This document shows positions 1 to 6,785 of a DNA stretch of 11,513 bases, piece by piece. A program made the position numbers and the translations under genes. Position 1 is the first letter of the stretch; each line of letters starts with the position of its first letter. A model generated the notes under the pieces. It was not told where the DNA came from, ran no database searches, and saw only the letters and a list, made by a program, of their open reading frames with translations. The DNA comes from DAOTVS01 sp034436375. GTDB lineage: Bacteria; Chloroflexota; Anaerolineae; SpSt-313. The stretch spans positions 1 to 11,513 of the forward strand of contig DAOTVS010000261.1 of the NCBI GenBank assembly GCA_034436375.1. Direction: 5' to 3'.

Positions 1-1
1 C

Positions 2-127
2 TTCGCGGGGCCGCTCCTCTACGAGACTGCGCCGAGGGAGCGGGGCAGCGAGCAGCCGCTGGAAGCCAGGGTGGCGCTGGCGCGGATTCAGGAGAATGCA
101 GGGCGGCTGGTGGCCTTTAGCGGGTGA
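2..127 (+). CDS. 3' end of an unidentified gene (partial)
   Basis: The second frame is open from the left edge to a TGA at 125-127 and gives about 41 residues beginning FAGPLLYETAPRER and ending RLVAFSG. Composition is that of a normal GC-rich coding tail, with an Ala/Arg/Leu-rich amphipathic helix near the end. I do not recognise the family from this fragment. The next gene starts 88 bp downstream on the same strand with its own SD, so the two may or may not be co-transcribed. It could also be a chance open frame, since only 42 codons are visible. Confidence 0.5.
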   Translation, partial: FAGPLLYETAPRERGSEQPLEARVALARIQENAGRLVAFSG

Positions 128-215
128 TCCTGGGGTTCATTTCGTCACTTGGTCCTCTCCGGATATACCCATAGTCGGCATCACGCCGGGATGCGAGTGA
201 GAGGAGCGGCTGCCC

Positions 216-2423
216 GTGGCTGTTACGCTGACTGCACACAACTATGAGTCCGAGACCAACCAGGTGATGCAGGACCTGGTGCGCGAATCATTCCGGTCAC
301 TGCTGCCGATCACGACCCTGGTCATGTGGGTCGTGACGGTGGCGGTGCTGGTGCTGGCCGAGCAGCACCTGCCGGAGGGTGTGGGTGTTCTGGTGCTAAC
401 CCTGGCCGTAACCTGGCTGAGCTACAATCTGCAGGAGCAGTACCTCAAGCTGGCCGTGGGGGTATACCTCGCCGGGCTCACGGCAGTGGTCACAATCTTT
501 GCCCTGACGCTGCCGGGGATGCCGGTGCTCTACGCCTATATGCTGGTGGTGCTGGTTACGGCGACGCTGACCGATGCGACCGGCCTCTGGGCAGTTGCTT
601 TCCTAGAGGACGCGTTGGTGCTGGTGATCGGCCTCGGCGTGCAGAACGTCTCACTCGGGGATTTGTGGCTGCCGATCATCTTTCTTCTGCTGGCTGCTTT
701 TACCGCGTGGCTCAGCTCGCGGCGCCTGTTTACGGCGTTAGGCTGGACGCTGCGCATGACCCAGGAAGCCCAGAGGAACGCCAACGACGCACGCGAGCGC
801 CGGGCCGAGGTACGCAGCATCCTCAAGAGCCTGGAAGAGGCCTATGTGCGCCTGGAGCGCGCCAACCAGGCGCTCATCTTTGCCCGCGAGGCCGCCGACA
901 AAGCCTACCGCTTCAAGGCGGAGTTCGTGGCCAATGTAAGCCACGAATTGCGCACGCCACTCAACCTCATCGTGGGTTTTTCGGAGATGGTGGCTACGGC
1001 ACCGGAGAGCTACAAAGGCATCCCACTTCCCCATGAGTACCGCGGCGATGTAATGGCCATCTACCGCGCCGCCCGACACCTGGGCGACCTGATCAACGAT
1101 GTGCTGGACCTCTCGCAGATCGAGGCAGGCCGCCTGCCGATCAGCCCAGAACCGGCGGACCTGACGGCAGTCATCGGCGAAGCGGTCGAGATCGTGCGCG
1201 GCTTGGCTGAGGCGAAAGGGCTATCTGTGGAGGTCCAGGTGCCCCCCGAGCTTCCCATCCTACAACTGGACCGCACGCGCATCCGCCAGGTGTTGCTGAA
1301 CCTGCTCACCAACGCCACCCGGTTCACCGACAAGGGTTACATCCGGGTGCGCGCCGCATTGGATGGGCAGGAGGTGAAGGTGCAGGTGGAGGATTCGGGG
1401 CGGGGCATTGCAGCCGAAAGGATCTCCCGCGCCTTTGAGGCTTTCAGCCAGCTCGATGAGGACCGGGCGCGAGAGGGCACGGGCCTGGGACTAGCCGTCA
1501 GCCGCAAGTTCGTGGAGCTGCATGGCGGAGCGATGTGGATCAAGAGCGAGCTAGGGCAGGGCACCGTTGTGGGCTTTAGCCTGCCCACCCCCTGCGATTC
1601 CGCTGCGCCCCCGGCTGTGCTCATTCATGACGCGCCGGTGCCGGCGGCGCTAGGCCACCTGCGCGTGCTAGTGCTGCATGATGAACCCCATGCCCTCGCC
1701 CTGCTGCACCGCTACATTGGCGGCTACCAATTCCTGCTGGCAGAGGACGAGGAGCGGGCTCTCGCGGTGATCGATGAGGGGCTGCCGGTGGCCGTGATTG
1801 TCGACTCCAGTTGGGGCGGCGATTGGTCGCACATCGTTGCCCGGCGCTCCGAGGTCGCGGCGCTACCAGTGTTGACCTGCTCCCTGCCCAGCCTGCGCCG
1901 CCTGGGCCTGGCCCTGGGTGCTACGGATTTCCTGGCCAAGCCTGTGTCGCGCGAGGATCTGCTGGGGGCCCTCTCTCATCTTGGAAGTGAGCCCCACACC
2001 GTGCTGGTGGTCGATGATGACCCCAACTTTGCCCGCCTGTTGGTGCGCATGCTCAAGGCGAGTGAGCCTCGCCTGCGCGTGCTTGAGGCAGCCGGGGCCG
2101 TTGAGGGGTTGGACCTCATGCGTTCGCAGCGGCCGGACCTGGTGCTGCTCGACCTCCTCATGCCCGGCTTGAGCGGCTATGAAGTGTTGGCGCAGGCGCA
2201 GCGCGACGAGGCCCTGGCTGGCACGCCCATCATCCTCATATCGGGGCAGACTCTCGATCAGGAGACGGCGCCCATCGTGGGCGACCTGAGCCTGAAACGC
2301 CCGACCGGCCTGACACTGAACGAGATCCTACAATCGCTGCAGGCGCTCCTGGCCGCCGTTACTCAGCCGGCGTCAGTGGCCCGAGCCAGCGCGTCAGCGT
2401 TTCCAGCAGGTCCGTCTGCCTGA
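216..2423 (+). CDS. Membrane-bound hybrid histidine kinase with two receiver domains
   Basis: Starts at GTG 216, nine bases after a GAGGAG SD (201-206). Residues about 29-167 are hydrophobic and form roughly six membrane helices with no recognised sensor fold; about 175-235 is a charged coiled coil leading into HisKA. Kinase motifs are complete: H-box SHELRTP with phosphorylatable H243, N-box NLLTNA with N366, DSGRGI at D393 and GTGLGL from G421. Two receivers follow. The first (about 485-595) has D489/E490, acceptor-position D530 and K575; the second (about 597-712) has D600-D602, acceptor D646 and K694 in an unusual KRP context instead of KP. Family knowledge: such proteins autophosphorylate on His and relay to Asp. 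The signal sensed is unknown. No HPt domain is seen. The 3' end overlaps the converging response-regulator gene by 65 bp, suggesting but not proving a functional pair. Confidence 0.93.
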   Translation: MAVTLTAHNYESETNQVMQDLVRESFRSLLPITTLVMWVVTVAVLVLAEQHLPEGVGVLVLTLAVTWLSYNLQEQYLKLAVGVYLAGLTAVVTIFALTLPGMPVLYAYMLVVLVTATLTDATGLWAVAFLEDALVLVIGLGVQNVSLGDLWLPIIFLLLAAFTAWLSSRRLFTALGWTLRMTQEAQRNANDARERRAEVRSILKSLEEAYVRLERANQALIFAREAADKAYRFKAEFVANVSHELRTPLNLIVGFSEMVATAPESYKGIPLPHEYRGDVMAIYRAARHLGDLINDVLDLSQIEAGRLPISPEPADLTAVIGEAVEIVRGLAEAKGLSVEVQVPPELPILQLDRTRIRQVLLNLLTNATRFTDKGYIRVRAALDGQEVKVQVEDSGRGIAAERISRAFEAFSQLDEDRAREGTGLGLAVSRKFVELHGGAMWIKSELGQGTVVGFSLPTPCDSAAPPAVLIHDAPVPAALGHLRVLVLHDEPHALALLHRYIGGYQFLLAEDEERALAVIDEGLPVAVIVDSSWGGDWSHIVARRSEVAALPVLTCSLPSLRRLGLALGATDFLAKPVSREDLLGALSHLGSEPHTVLVVDDDPNFARLLVRMLKASEPRLRVLEAAGAVEGLDLMRSQRPDLVLLDLLMPGLSGYEVLAQAQRDEALAGTPIILISGQTLDQETAPIVGDLSLKRPTGLTLNEILQSLQALLAAVTQPASVARASASAFPAGPSA

Positions 2424-3621
2424 CGGGTTTGGCGATATAATCGCTCGCACCCATCGTCTGAGCCAGCTCGGGCTCGTGCAGCACCGAGCAGATGACAACC
2501 GGAATATCGCGTGTCGTCGCGCTGCCCTTGAGCCGCTGCAGCACCTCCCAGCCATCCAGCCCGGGCATCATCACGTCGAGAGTAACCAGGCGGGGCTGCA
2601 TCTCCTCAGCCAGGCGTAGCGCCTCTTCAGCATCCGTCGCCCCCACCACGTTCACCTCGTGCCCGGCCAGATAGCGCTGCAGGAGCGCTACCAGGTCCAC
2701 ATTGTCGTCGATCACCAGGATGCTCACCTGCCCGGCCAGGGGGAGGCTGATCTCCGCCAGCCAGTGGCCCTCGCCATCTCGAGTGCTCAGGCGCCCGCCC
2801 TGCGCTTCCAGCAGCGCCTGCGCTACCAGAGGCCCGACGGCAGCTTGCAGAGTGCGAGGACGAGTGCGCGTCGGATGGGGAACCTCAGCGATGCGTAACA
2901 GCAGACGCCCCTGGCTGCCGCTGACGGTGACCTCCAGGTTACCCTGGACGACGGCGTTCAGGGCATGCGTCAGCAAGTTCAGGAGCGCCTGGCGGAGCAT
3001 GACCCGGTCGGCGACAACTTGAGGCCAAGGCGCAGGAGTGAGCAACTCGATCCGGATGCCGGTACGCGCACTGATGGGTGCCAGCATCTCTTGCACCCCC
3101 AGCAGGACATCACGCAAGTTCAGGGGCTCAGTATTGACAGCTTGCCGGAGCCGAGCTACTTCGGCTTGCGCGGTCTGCAGAGGGTCATCAAGGGTGGGTG
3201 CGGCCGGCGGTAAGACGGCAATCCTCTCCTTGTGCTCTCCCTCGCCGGCAAGCATCTTATCCCGCAGAATGCGCGCAACGGCCATGACGCCCTTTTCCAG
3301 CTCACGATAGGCCTGCCGCTCACTGAGGGCCCGCTTGGCAGCGATCTCCTCGATGGGCACCCCATCGACATAGCGGTAGGTGAGGATCGAATGGGCGCGG
3401 GCAGCCTCTTCGGCGGGGGCTCCGGCCTGCTCCTGTGAACGGAGCGCCTCGATGCAATCGAGGAGAAGGCGCCGTAACTTTTGGGCGCGGGTCACCTGGT
3501 CCAGGCTGCTGCCCGCATCGACCATGGCCGCCAGGGGATGGTTCTGCAGGTAGGCGTAGTCATAGAGGTGCGCCAGGGCGCTGCGTACGAGGCGGTCGAG
3601 TTCTTGGACAGAGATATCCAT
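2359..3621 (-). CDS. Response regulator with sigma-like HTH region, degenerate ATPase-like domain and C-terminal receiver
   Basis: I choose ATG 3621 (420 aa) because GAGG lies 10 bases upstream on the minus strand; the frame stays open to GTG 3741, but that codon falls at the predicted transcription start and the extra 40 residues look non-coding. Residues 1-60 are helical (LYDYAYLQNHPLA, RAQKLRRLLLDCIEALR). Residues about 79-112 (RYVDGVPIEEIA, ALSERQAYRE) resemble a sigma region-4-like HTH. Residues about 155-297 follow the HATPase_c layout, but the N-box is LLNLLTHALNA with H219 where Asn is expected, and no DxGxG G1 box is seen, so ATP binding is doubtful. Residues about 301-418 are a canonical receiver: D305/D306, phosphoacceptor D349 (LDVMMPG), K398 (AKP). 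It probably receives phosphate from a hybrid kinase, possibly the convergent neighbour. DNA binding by the HTH is inferred. Confidence 0.9.
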   Translation of the reverse strand: MDISVQELDRLVRSALAHLYDYAYLQNHPLAAMVDAGSSLDQVTRAQKLRRLLLDCIEALRSQEQAGAPAEEAARAHSILTYRYVDGVPIEEIAAKRALSERQAYRELEKGVMAVARILRDKMLAGEGEHKERIAVLPPAAPTLDDPLQTAQAEVARLRQAVNTEPLNLRDVLLGVQEMLAPISARTGIRIELLTPAPWPQVVADRVMLRQALLNLLTHALNAVVQGNLEVTVSGSQGRLLLRIAEVPHPTRTRPRTLQAAVGPLVAQALLEAQGGRLSTRDGEGHWLAEISLPLAGQVSILVIDDNVDLVALLQRYLAGHEVNVVGATDAEEALRLAEEMQPRLVTLDVMMPGLDGWEVLQRLKGSATTRDIPVVICSVLHEPELAQTMGASDYIAKPVRQTDLLETLTRWLGPLTPAE

Positions 3622-3652
3622 GGTGGATAGGCCTCGGTGGATACTGCCGGCC

Positions 3653-3684
3653 TTGTGACAGAACTTGGCAGTTTCGTGGCAGAA
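3653..3684 (-). promoter_or_regulatory. Three phased CTGYCA direct repeats (OmpR/PhoB-type box)
   Basis: On the minus strand CTGCCAC, CTGCCAA and CTGTCAC begin 11 and then 10 bases apart, one helical turn each. Tandem repeats of this form are the known binding layout of OmpR/PhoB-family regulators (PhoB half-site CTGTCAT). They lie about 57-87 nt inside the predicted transcript of the response-regulator gene and 212 bp upstream of the binding-protein gene. Which regulator binds, if any, is unknown. Confidence 0.4.
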
Positions 3685-3746
3685 AACCCCTGTAGCCAGC
3701 AAGGCATCCAATGTACAATCGGATAGACACTGGGAATTCACCCGTC

Positions 3747-3775
3747 ATTATACCTGATCTGTTGCGGTGCAGCAA
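3747..3775 (-). promoter_or_regulatory. Sigma70-type promoter of the response-regulator gene
   Basis: Read on the minus strand, a perfect TATAAT (3752-3747) lies 17 bases after TTGCTG (3775-3770), which matches three of six bases of TTGACA. Transcription would start near 3740, giving a leader of about 120 nt before ATG 3621. It points away from the sugar cluster. Confidence 0.6.
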
Positions 3776-3776
3776 C
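3761..3776. promoter_or_regulatory. Operator-like inverted repeat over the -35 box
   Basis: GTTGC-N6-GCAAC is a perfect 5-bp-arm inverted repeat that covers the -35 hexamer of the minus-strand promoter. A protein bound here would compete with RNA polymerase. The arms are short, so chance occurrence is possible. Confidence 0.3.
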
Positions 3777-3812
3777 CCTATGGCGGCGATGTCTCCCGTG
3801 TACCCCGCACAT

Positions 3813-3827
3813 GCCGGCACAGCCGGC
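3813..3827. repeat. GC-rich hairpin in the divergent intergenic region
   Basis: GCCGGC-ACA-GCCGGC gives a 6-bp perfect stem with a 3-base loop, about 70 bp upstream of the binding-protein start. No T-run follows, so it is not a canonical terminator; it may be an operator or a leader structure. I found no convincing sigma70 promoter for the rightward gene in 3776-3880. Confidence 0.3.
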
Positions 3828-3895
3828 GAGGGTTGGCGACTCTAGCGGATCGGTTGTGGGGGTCTTTAGCTCTGATTTCCTGAGGAGGGGAAGCA

Positions 3896-5293
3896 ATGGA
3901 GAAGAGCACCATGAATCGACGCGAGTTTCTGCGCCTGTCTATCCTGGCTGCAGCGGGCAGCGCTGTCCTTACAGCCTGCGCGCCCGCGGCCCCCGCGGCC
4001 CAGCCGACCCAGGCTCCCGCCGCAGAGGCCACCCAAGCTCCCGAGGCTACGGCCGTGCCCGCGACGGCAGCCCCAGCCGAAGCTGGCAAGGGCGTCAAGG
4101 TCACCTTCTGGTGGCACCATGGCGGCGACATCGGCAACTCAATCGAGAACGCCAACAAGACGTTCATGGAGAAAAACACCGACATCAGCATCGAGGGCCT
4201 GCAGATCTCCGACTTGGGGTCCAAGCTCAAACCTGCTCTCTCCGGCGGTGTCGGCCCCGACATCTGGGACTCGGGCCTGCCCGATGCCATCCAGGGCTAT
4301 GTGCAGCCACTAGATGAGTACGTCAAGGCGAGCGGCAAGATCAATATCGACGAGTACCCGCAAAAGCCAGAGATGATCTGGGAAGGCAAACTCTACAACA
4401 TCCCTGCTATCGAGTCGGGCATGGAGAATGCCCTCGTCTGGAACAAGAAGATGTTCGAGGCGGCCGGCCTGGACCCGGAGAAACCGCCCACGACCCTGGC
4501 CGAACTGCTGTCGATGGCCGAAAAACTGACCAAGGTCGACTCCTCAGGCAATATCCTCGAACTGGGCTTTGACGATCGCGACTCCTCGGGCGGCATGTAC
4601 CCCAACTGGCAGACAGCGTTTGCCATCGAGGTTTTCGATGCGGCCAATAAGAAGATGAACTTTTCGCAGCCCGAGCATATTCAGATGGTAGACTGGATGG
4701 TGGCCTATGAGAAGAAGATGGGCCCCGAAAAGATCGGCGCCTTTCACAAGAGCTACCCGGGCTGGGGCTCGGTGACCCCCGGCGGCGCTTTCTGCACGGG
4801 CAAGGAAGCCATGATGATCGATGGCTCCTGGTGCCCCGGTGGCTTGGCCAAGCTGGCCCCCGACGGCGATTTCGGCTACACCTGGGTGCCCGGCTTCAAT
4901 AGCCCCAACAAGACCCAACAGATGGGTGCCCATGCTCTGGCCATCAACGCGGTCAGCAAAGTGGCGCAGCAGGCCTACAAGCTGGTCGAGTTCATGTGCA
5001 CAGAGGGGAACGACATCATATACAACCAGTCTGGCTCCTTCGCCTACTATAAGTCATGGGCGGCAAAGGCCGACACGAGCAAGTTCAAGGGATTGAAGTT
5101 TTATTTTGACTCTGTCGCCGAGGCCACCTTCATCCGCCCGCGCGGCTACGTCCTCACCGGCTGGGGCGAGTGGTGGGCTGCCATCGACGACCTCGTGCTG
5201 GGCAAGCAGTCCGACACCAAGACCGCATTGGCCCAGGCGGAAGAGGAAGCCCAGAAGGCATTCGACGATCTCCTGTCGCAGGCTCAGGGCTGA
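3896..5293 (+). CDS. ABC transporter substrate-binding lipoprotein, probably for a carbohydrate
   Basis: ATG 3896 follows GGAGGGG (3884-3890) by five bases. Residues 7-15 (NRREFLRLS) form a twin-arginine-like motif, followed by a hydrophobic stretch and lipobox LTAC with C28 as lipidation site, so export is probably by Tat with anchoring to the membrane. Residues 29-65 are a Pro/Ala/Thr/Gln linker typical of Chloroflexi lipoproteins. The rest is a family-1-type extracellular solute-binding protein: VKVTFWW opening strand, GPDIWDSGLPDAI, GKLYNIPAIESG, ALVWNKKMFEAAGLDPEKPPTT and GKEAMMIDGSW. Total 465 aa, usual for the family. The aromatic-rich C-terminal half (about 340-430) fits sugar stacking. 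Its two permeases follow after an inserted IS. Ligand is unknown; an oligosaccharide is inferred from family and neighbours. Confidence 0.92.
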   Translation: MEKSTMNRREFLRLSILAAAGSAVLTACAPAAPAAQPTQAPAAEATQAPEATAVPATAAPAEAGKGVKVTFWWHHGGDIGNSIENANKTFMEKNTDISIEGLQISDLGSKLKPALSGGVGPDIWDSGLPDAIQGYVQPLDEYVKASGKINIDEYPQKPEMIWEGKLYNIPAIESGMENALVWNKKMFEAAGLDPEKPPTTLAELLSMAEKLTKVDSSGNILELGFDDRDSSGGMYPNWQTAFAIEVFDAANKKMNFSQPEHIQMVDWMVAYEKKMGPEKIGAFHKSYPGWGSVTPGGAFCTGKEAMMIDGSWCPGGLAKLAPDGDFGYTWVPGFNSPNKTQQMGAHALAINAVSKVAQQAYKLVEFMCTEGNDIIYNQSGSFAYYKSWAAKADTSKFKGLKFYFDSVAEATFIRPRGYVLTGWGEWWAAIDDLVLGKQSDTKTALAQAEEEAQKAFDDLLSQAQG

Positions 5294-5295
5294 GG

Positions 5296-5323
5296 CGTAA
5301 TACGTAATCCGTGATGCGTCCTT
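5296..5323. repeat. Heptamer repeat array, left arm
   Basis: Directly after the binding-protein stop codon, the sequence runs in seven-base steps: CGTAATA, CGTAATC, CGTGATG, CGTCCTT. The same units appear in inverse orientation at 6781-6815. The IS begins at the end of this array. Confidence 0.7.
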
Positions 5324-5359
5324 GGACGATTCTCACTTACTACAAGTCACCGAGTCTCA

Positions 5360-5387
5360 TAGACTCCAAGTCACTTTATGTTATAAT
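5360..5387 (+). promoter_or_regulatory. Transposase promoter inside the IS left end
   Basis: TAGACT (5360-5365, four of six matches to TTGACA) is followed after 16 bases by a perfect TATAAT (5382-5387). The -35 lies inside the second left-end 19-bp site (5355-5373), so transposase binding there could repress its own gene. Confidence 0.6.
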
Positions 5388-5402
5388 ACGTTATCCTGCT
5401 TT

Positions 5403-5457
5403 GGAGGATGACGCAATGGGTAAAAAGGGGGCAGCAGAGAGCGCAAGCGCCGGGTGA
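5403..5457 (+). other. Frame junction at the transposase start: SD, short leading ORF, slippery site
   Basis: The only good SD (GGAGG, 5403-5407) serves ATG 5416, which reads MGKKGAAESASAG and stops at TGA 5455-5457. The transposase frame is offset by -1 and has a stop at 5421-5423, so it cannot start at 5416 directly. The short ORF contains A-AAG-GGG (5424-5430), a canonical X-XXY-YYZ heptamer; slipping -1 there gives MGKKG joined to GSRERKRRVMVEALRRG. Alternatively TGA overlaps ATG 5457 (TGATG), allowing reinitiation. A one-base indel in the A5G5 run would look the same. Confidence 0.55.
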
Positions 5458-6611
5458 TGGTCGAGGCCTTGCGCCGTGGCAAGTCGCAGGGTGCGGTTGC
5501 CCGAGAATTTGGCGTAAGCTTGCTGACCGTACAGCGTTGGGCGAAGCGTGCCGGATCCAGGCCGCTCGGCGCTGTCGACTGGGGCGATCATCCAGATGGG
5601 CCGCGCCAAGCACCCCGGCGTACTGTCGCGGAGACCGAAGACATGGTGCTGCAACTGCGGCAGGAATTGCGCCGCGACAGTGATCTGGGCGAGTACGGTG
5701 GGCGAGCCATCCACGACGCGTTGGTGGCGCGGCAGGTGAGGCCCGTGCCTGCGGTCAGCACCATCTACCGCATTCTGGAGCGGAGGGGTGCACTGGATGG
5801 GCAGAAGCGTGTGCGCCGTCGGCCCCCTCCGCTGGCCTGGTATCTGCCAGAGGCCCTTGGCGGGCGAGCCGAGTTGGACCAGTTCGACTTCGTGGAGGAC
5901 TTGCGCATTGCGCACGGGCCGCTGGTCGATGTCCTGAACGGTGTCTCGCTGTACGGCGGCTTGGTGGCGTCGTGGCCGCGCGAAAGGTTCTCGGCGAAGG
6001 ACGTGGTCGGGTGCCTGGTTGAGCATTGGCGGGCCTTCGGCCTGCCGGCCTTTGCGCAGTTCGACAACGACACCCGCTTCCAGGGGCCGCACCAGTTCAA
6101 GGGGAGCACCGGGCGCGTGATCCGGCTGTGCTTGGGGCTCGGCATCGTGCCAGTCTTTGTGCCCGTTGCCGAGCAGGGCTTTCAGGCGAGCATCGAGGGC
6201 TACAATGGGCGCTGGCAGGCCAAGGTGTGGGCGCGCTTCCACCACGAGACGCTGGAGGCGCTGCAGGAGCAGTCGGCGCGCTACGTGACTGCCCATCGAT
6301 GCCATACGGTGGCCCGACGAGAGAGTGCCCCCATGCGGCAGCCCTTCCCTGCGAACTGGGCGCTGAGCCTGAAAGCGCCGTCGCAGGGCAGGATCATCTT
6401 CGTGCGCCGCACCGACGCCCAAGGCAGAGCGGCCTTGCTCGGCGAGCAGTTTACCGTCGCGAGCACATGGCCACACCGCCTGGTGCGCTGCGAGTTGGCA
6501 ATCGCCGAGCACACCTTGCGCTTCTATGGCCTGCGGCGCCGCGCACCCGATGAGCAGCCCTTGCTGGCTGAGCAGGATTACCGTCTGCCCAGTGGACCCC
6601 TTCGCGAGTGA
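5454..6611 (+). CDS. DDE transposase of the IS (rve/IS481-like)
   Basis: The main frame runs from GTG 5454 (or ATG 5457) to TGA 6609-6611, 385 aa; with the upstream frameshift described at 5403-5457 the product would start at 5416. Residues about 9-40 (GKSQGAVAREFGVSLLTVQRW) are an HTH that would bind the end repeats. The integrase-core catalytic residues are visible: D142/D145 in LDQFDF, D204 (with D206) in FDNDTRFQG and E248 in SIEGYNGRWQ, followed by LCLGLGIVPVFVP between the second Asp and the Glu. The 43-residue Asp-Glu spacing is longer than the usual 35. The C-terminal region (about 300-385) is basic and beta-rich. No internal stop is seen, so it may be active if the start can be translated. 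The stop codon overlaps an end-binding site at 6609-6627. Confidence 0.88.
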   Translation: MMVEALRRGKSQGAVAREFGVSLLTVQRWAKRAGSRPLGAVDWGDHPDGPRQAPRRTVAETEDMVLQLRQELRRDSDLGEYGGRAIHDALVARQVRPVPAVSTIYRILERRGALDGQKRVRRRPPPLAWYLPEALGGRAELDQFDFVEDLRIAHGPLVDVLNGVSLYGGLVASWPRERFSAKDVVGCLVEHWRAFGLPAFAQFDNDTRFQGPHQFKGSTGRVIRLCLGLGIVPVFVPVAEQGFQASIEGYNGRWQAKVWARFHHETLEALQEQSARYVTAHRCHTVARRESAPMRQPFPANWALSLKAPSQGRIIFVRRTDAQGRAALLGEQFTVASTWPHRLVRCELAIAEHTLRFYGLRRRAPDEQPLLAEQDYRLPSGPLRE

Positions 6612-6662
6612 CTTGCAGTTAGTGAGAGCTAACATCGATGCGTCCGTTTACCTGACTTGTAG

Positions 6663-6785
6663 TTAGTGAGAATCGTCCTTTATGCGTAAGGTTATCATTC
6701 CGACATGTCGAATGCCTGGGGCAACCTTCGCCAGGACGAACACCACGAAAAGCAGAATGCACGCCGCGATGACGACCTTGCGCAT
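6663..6785 (-). other. Possible 40-aa hydrophobic ORF or gene fragment, minus strand
   Basis: From ATG 6785 leftward the frame reads MRKVVIAACILLFVVFVLAK, then VAPGIRHVGMITLRI, and stops at TAA inside the IS right terminal repeat, which supplies the last residues KDDSH. The first 20 residues are a convincing membrane helix or signal anchor with a basic N-terminus. There is no SD, and the start lies at the edge of the heptamer array. It may be the 5' remnant of a gene cut by the IS, or a chance product of the inverted-repeat core. Confidence 0.2.
6682..6785. repeat. Inner stem of a long inverted-repeat intergenic element
   Basis: ATGCGTAAGGTTATCAT (6682-6698) and its near complement at 6769-6785 pair over 17 positions with 14 Watson-Crick pairs, two G-U pairs and one A-C mismatch. 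The loop contains the perfect palindrome CGACATGTCG (6701-6710) and a CCTGG/CCAGG hairpin (6714-6734). Together with the heptamer arrays outside it, this is the core of the structure interrupted by the IS. Confidence 0.6.

Larger units (their letters stand above)
5324..6678. mobile_element. Complete insertion sequence with 26-bp TIRs and paired end sites
   Basis: The ends are 26-bp inverted repeats (5324-5349 and 6653-6678) starting GGACGATTCTCACT and differing at one base. A 19-bp site, consensus TCTCACTAACTNCAAGTCA, occurs twice at each end and always points inward: 5331-5349, 5355-5373, and reversed at 6609-6627 and 6653-6671. Between them lies one promoter and one DDE transposase gene. 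Length 1355 bp. Both flanks carry TT next to the ends (5322-5323, 6679-6680), which may be a 2-bp target duplication but could be chance. The transposase resembles the IS481-like rve group; I cannot assign the family by ends alone. It inserted between the binding-protein and permease genes, in an intergenic repeat, so no gene is visibly broken. Confidence 0.88.

Noticed and set aside
143..175. Promoter for the hybrid kinase (TTGGTC with CATAGT or TTCGTC with TATACC)
   Set aside because: Either one hexamer or the spacing is poor; not strong enough to list.
3622..3741. N-terminal extension of the response regulator to GTG 3741
   Set aside because: The codon coincides with the predicted transcription start, lacks an SD, and adds 40 residues with no family resemblance; ATG 3621 has GAGG 10 bases upstream.
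5391..6635. 414-aa ORF on the minus strand opposite the transposase
   Set aside because: Low-complexity, His/Gln/Pro-rich shadow of a clear DDE transposase; no recognisable motif.
5322..6680. TT/TT target-site duplication of the IS
   Set aside because: Two bases are too few to distinguish from chance; mentioned only as possible.
6645..6685. Outward promoter at the IS right end driving the permeases
   Set aside because: Best pair (TTTACC, 15 bases, GAGAAT) has poor spacing and poor -10.
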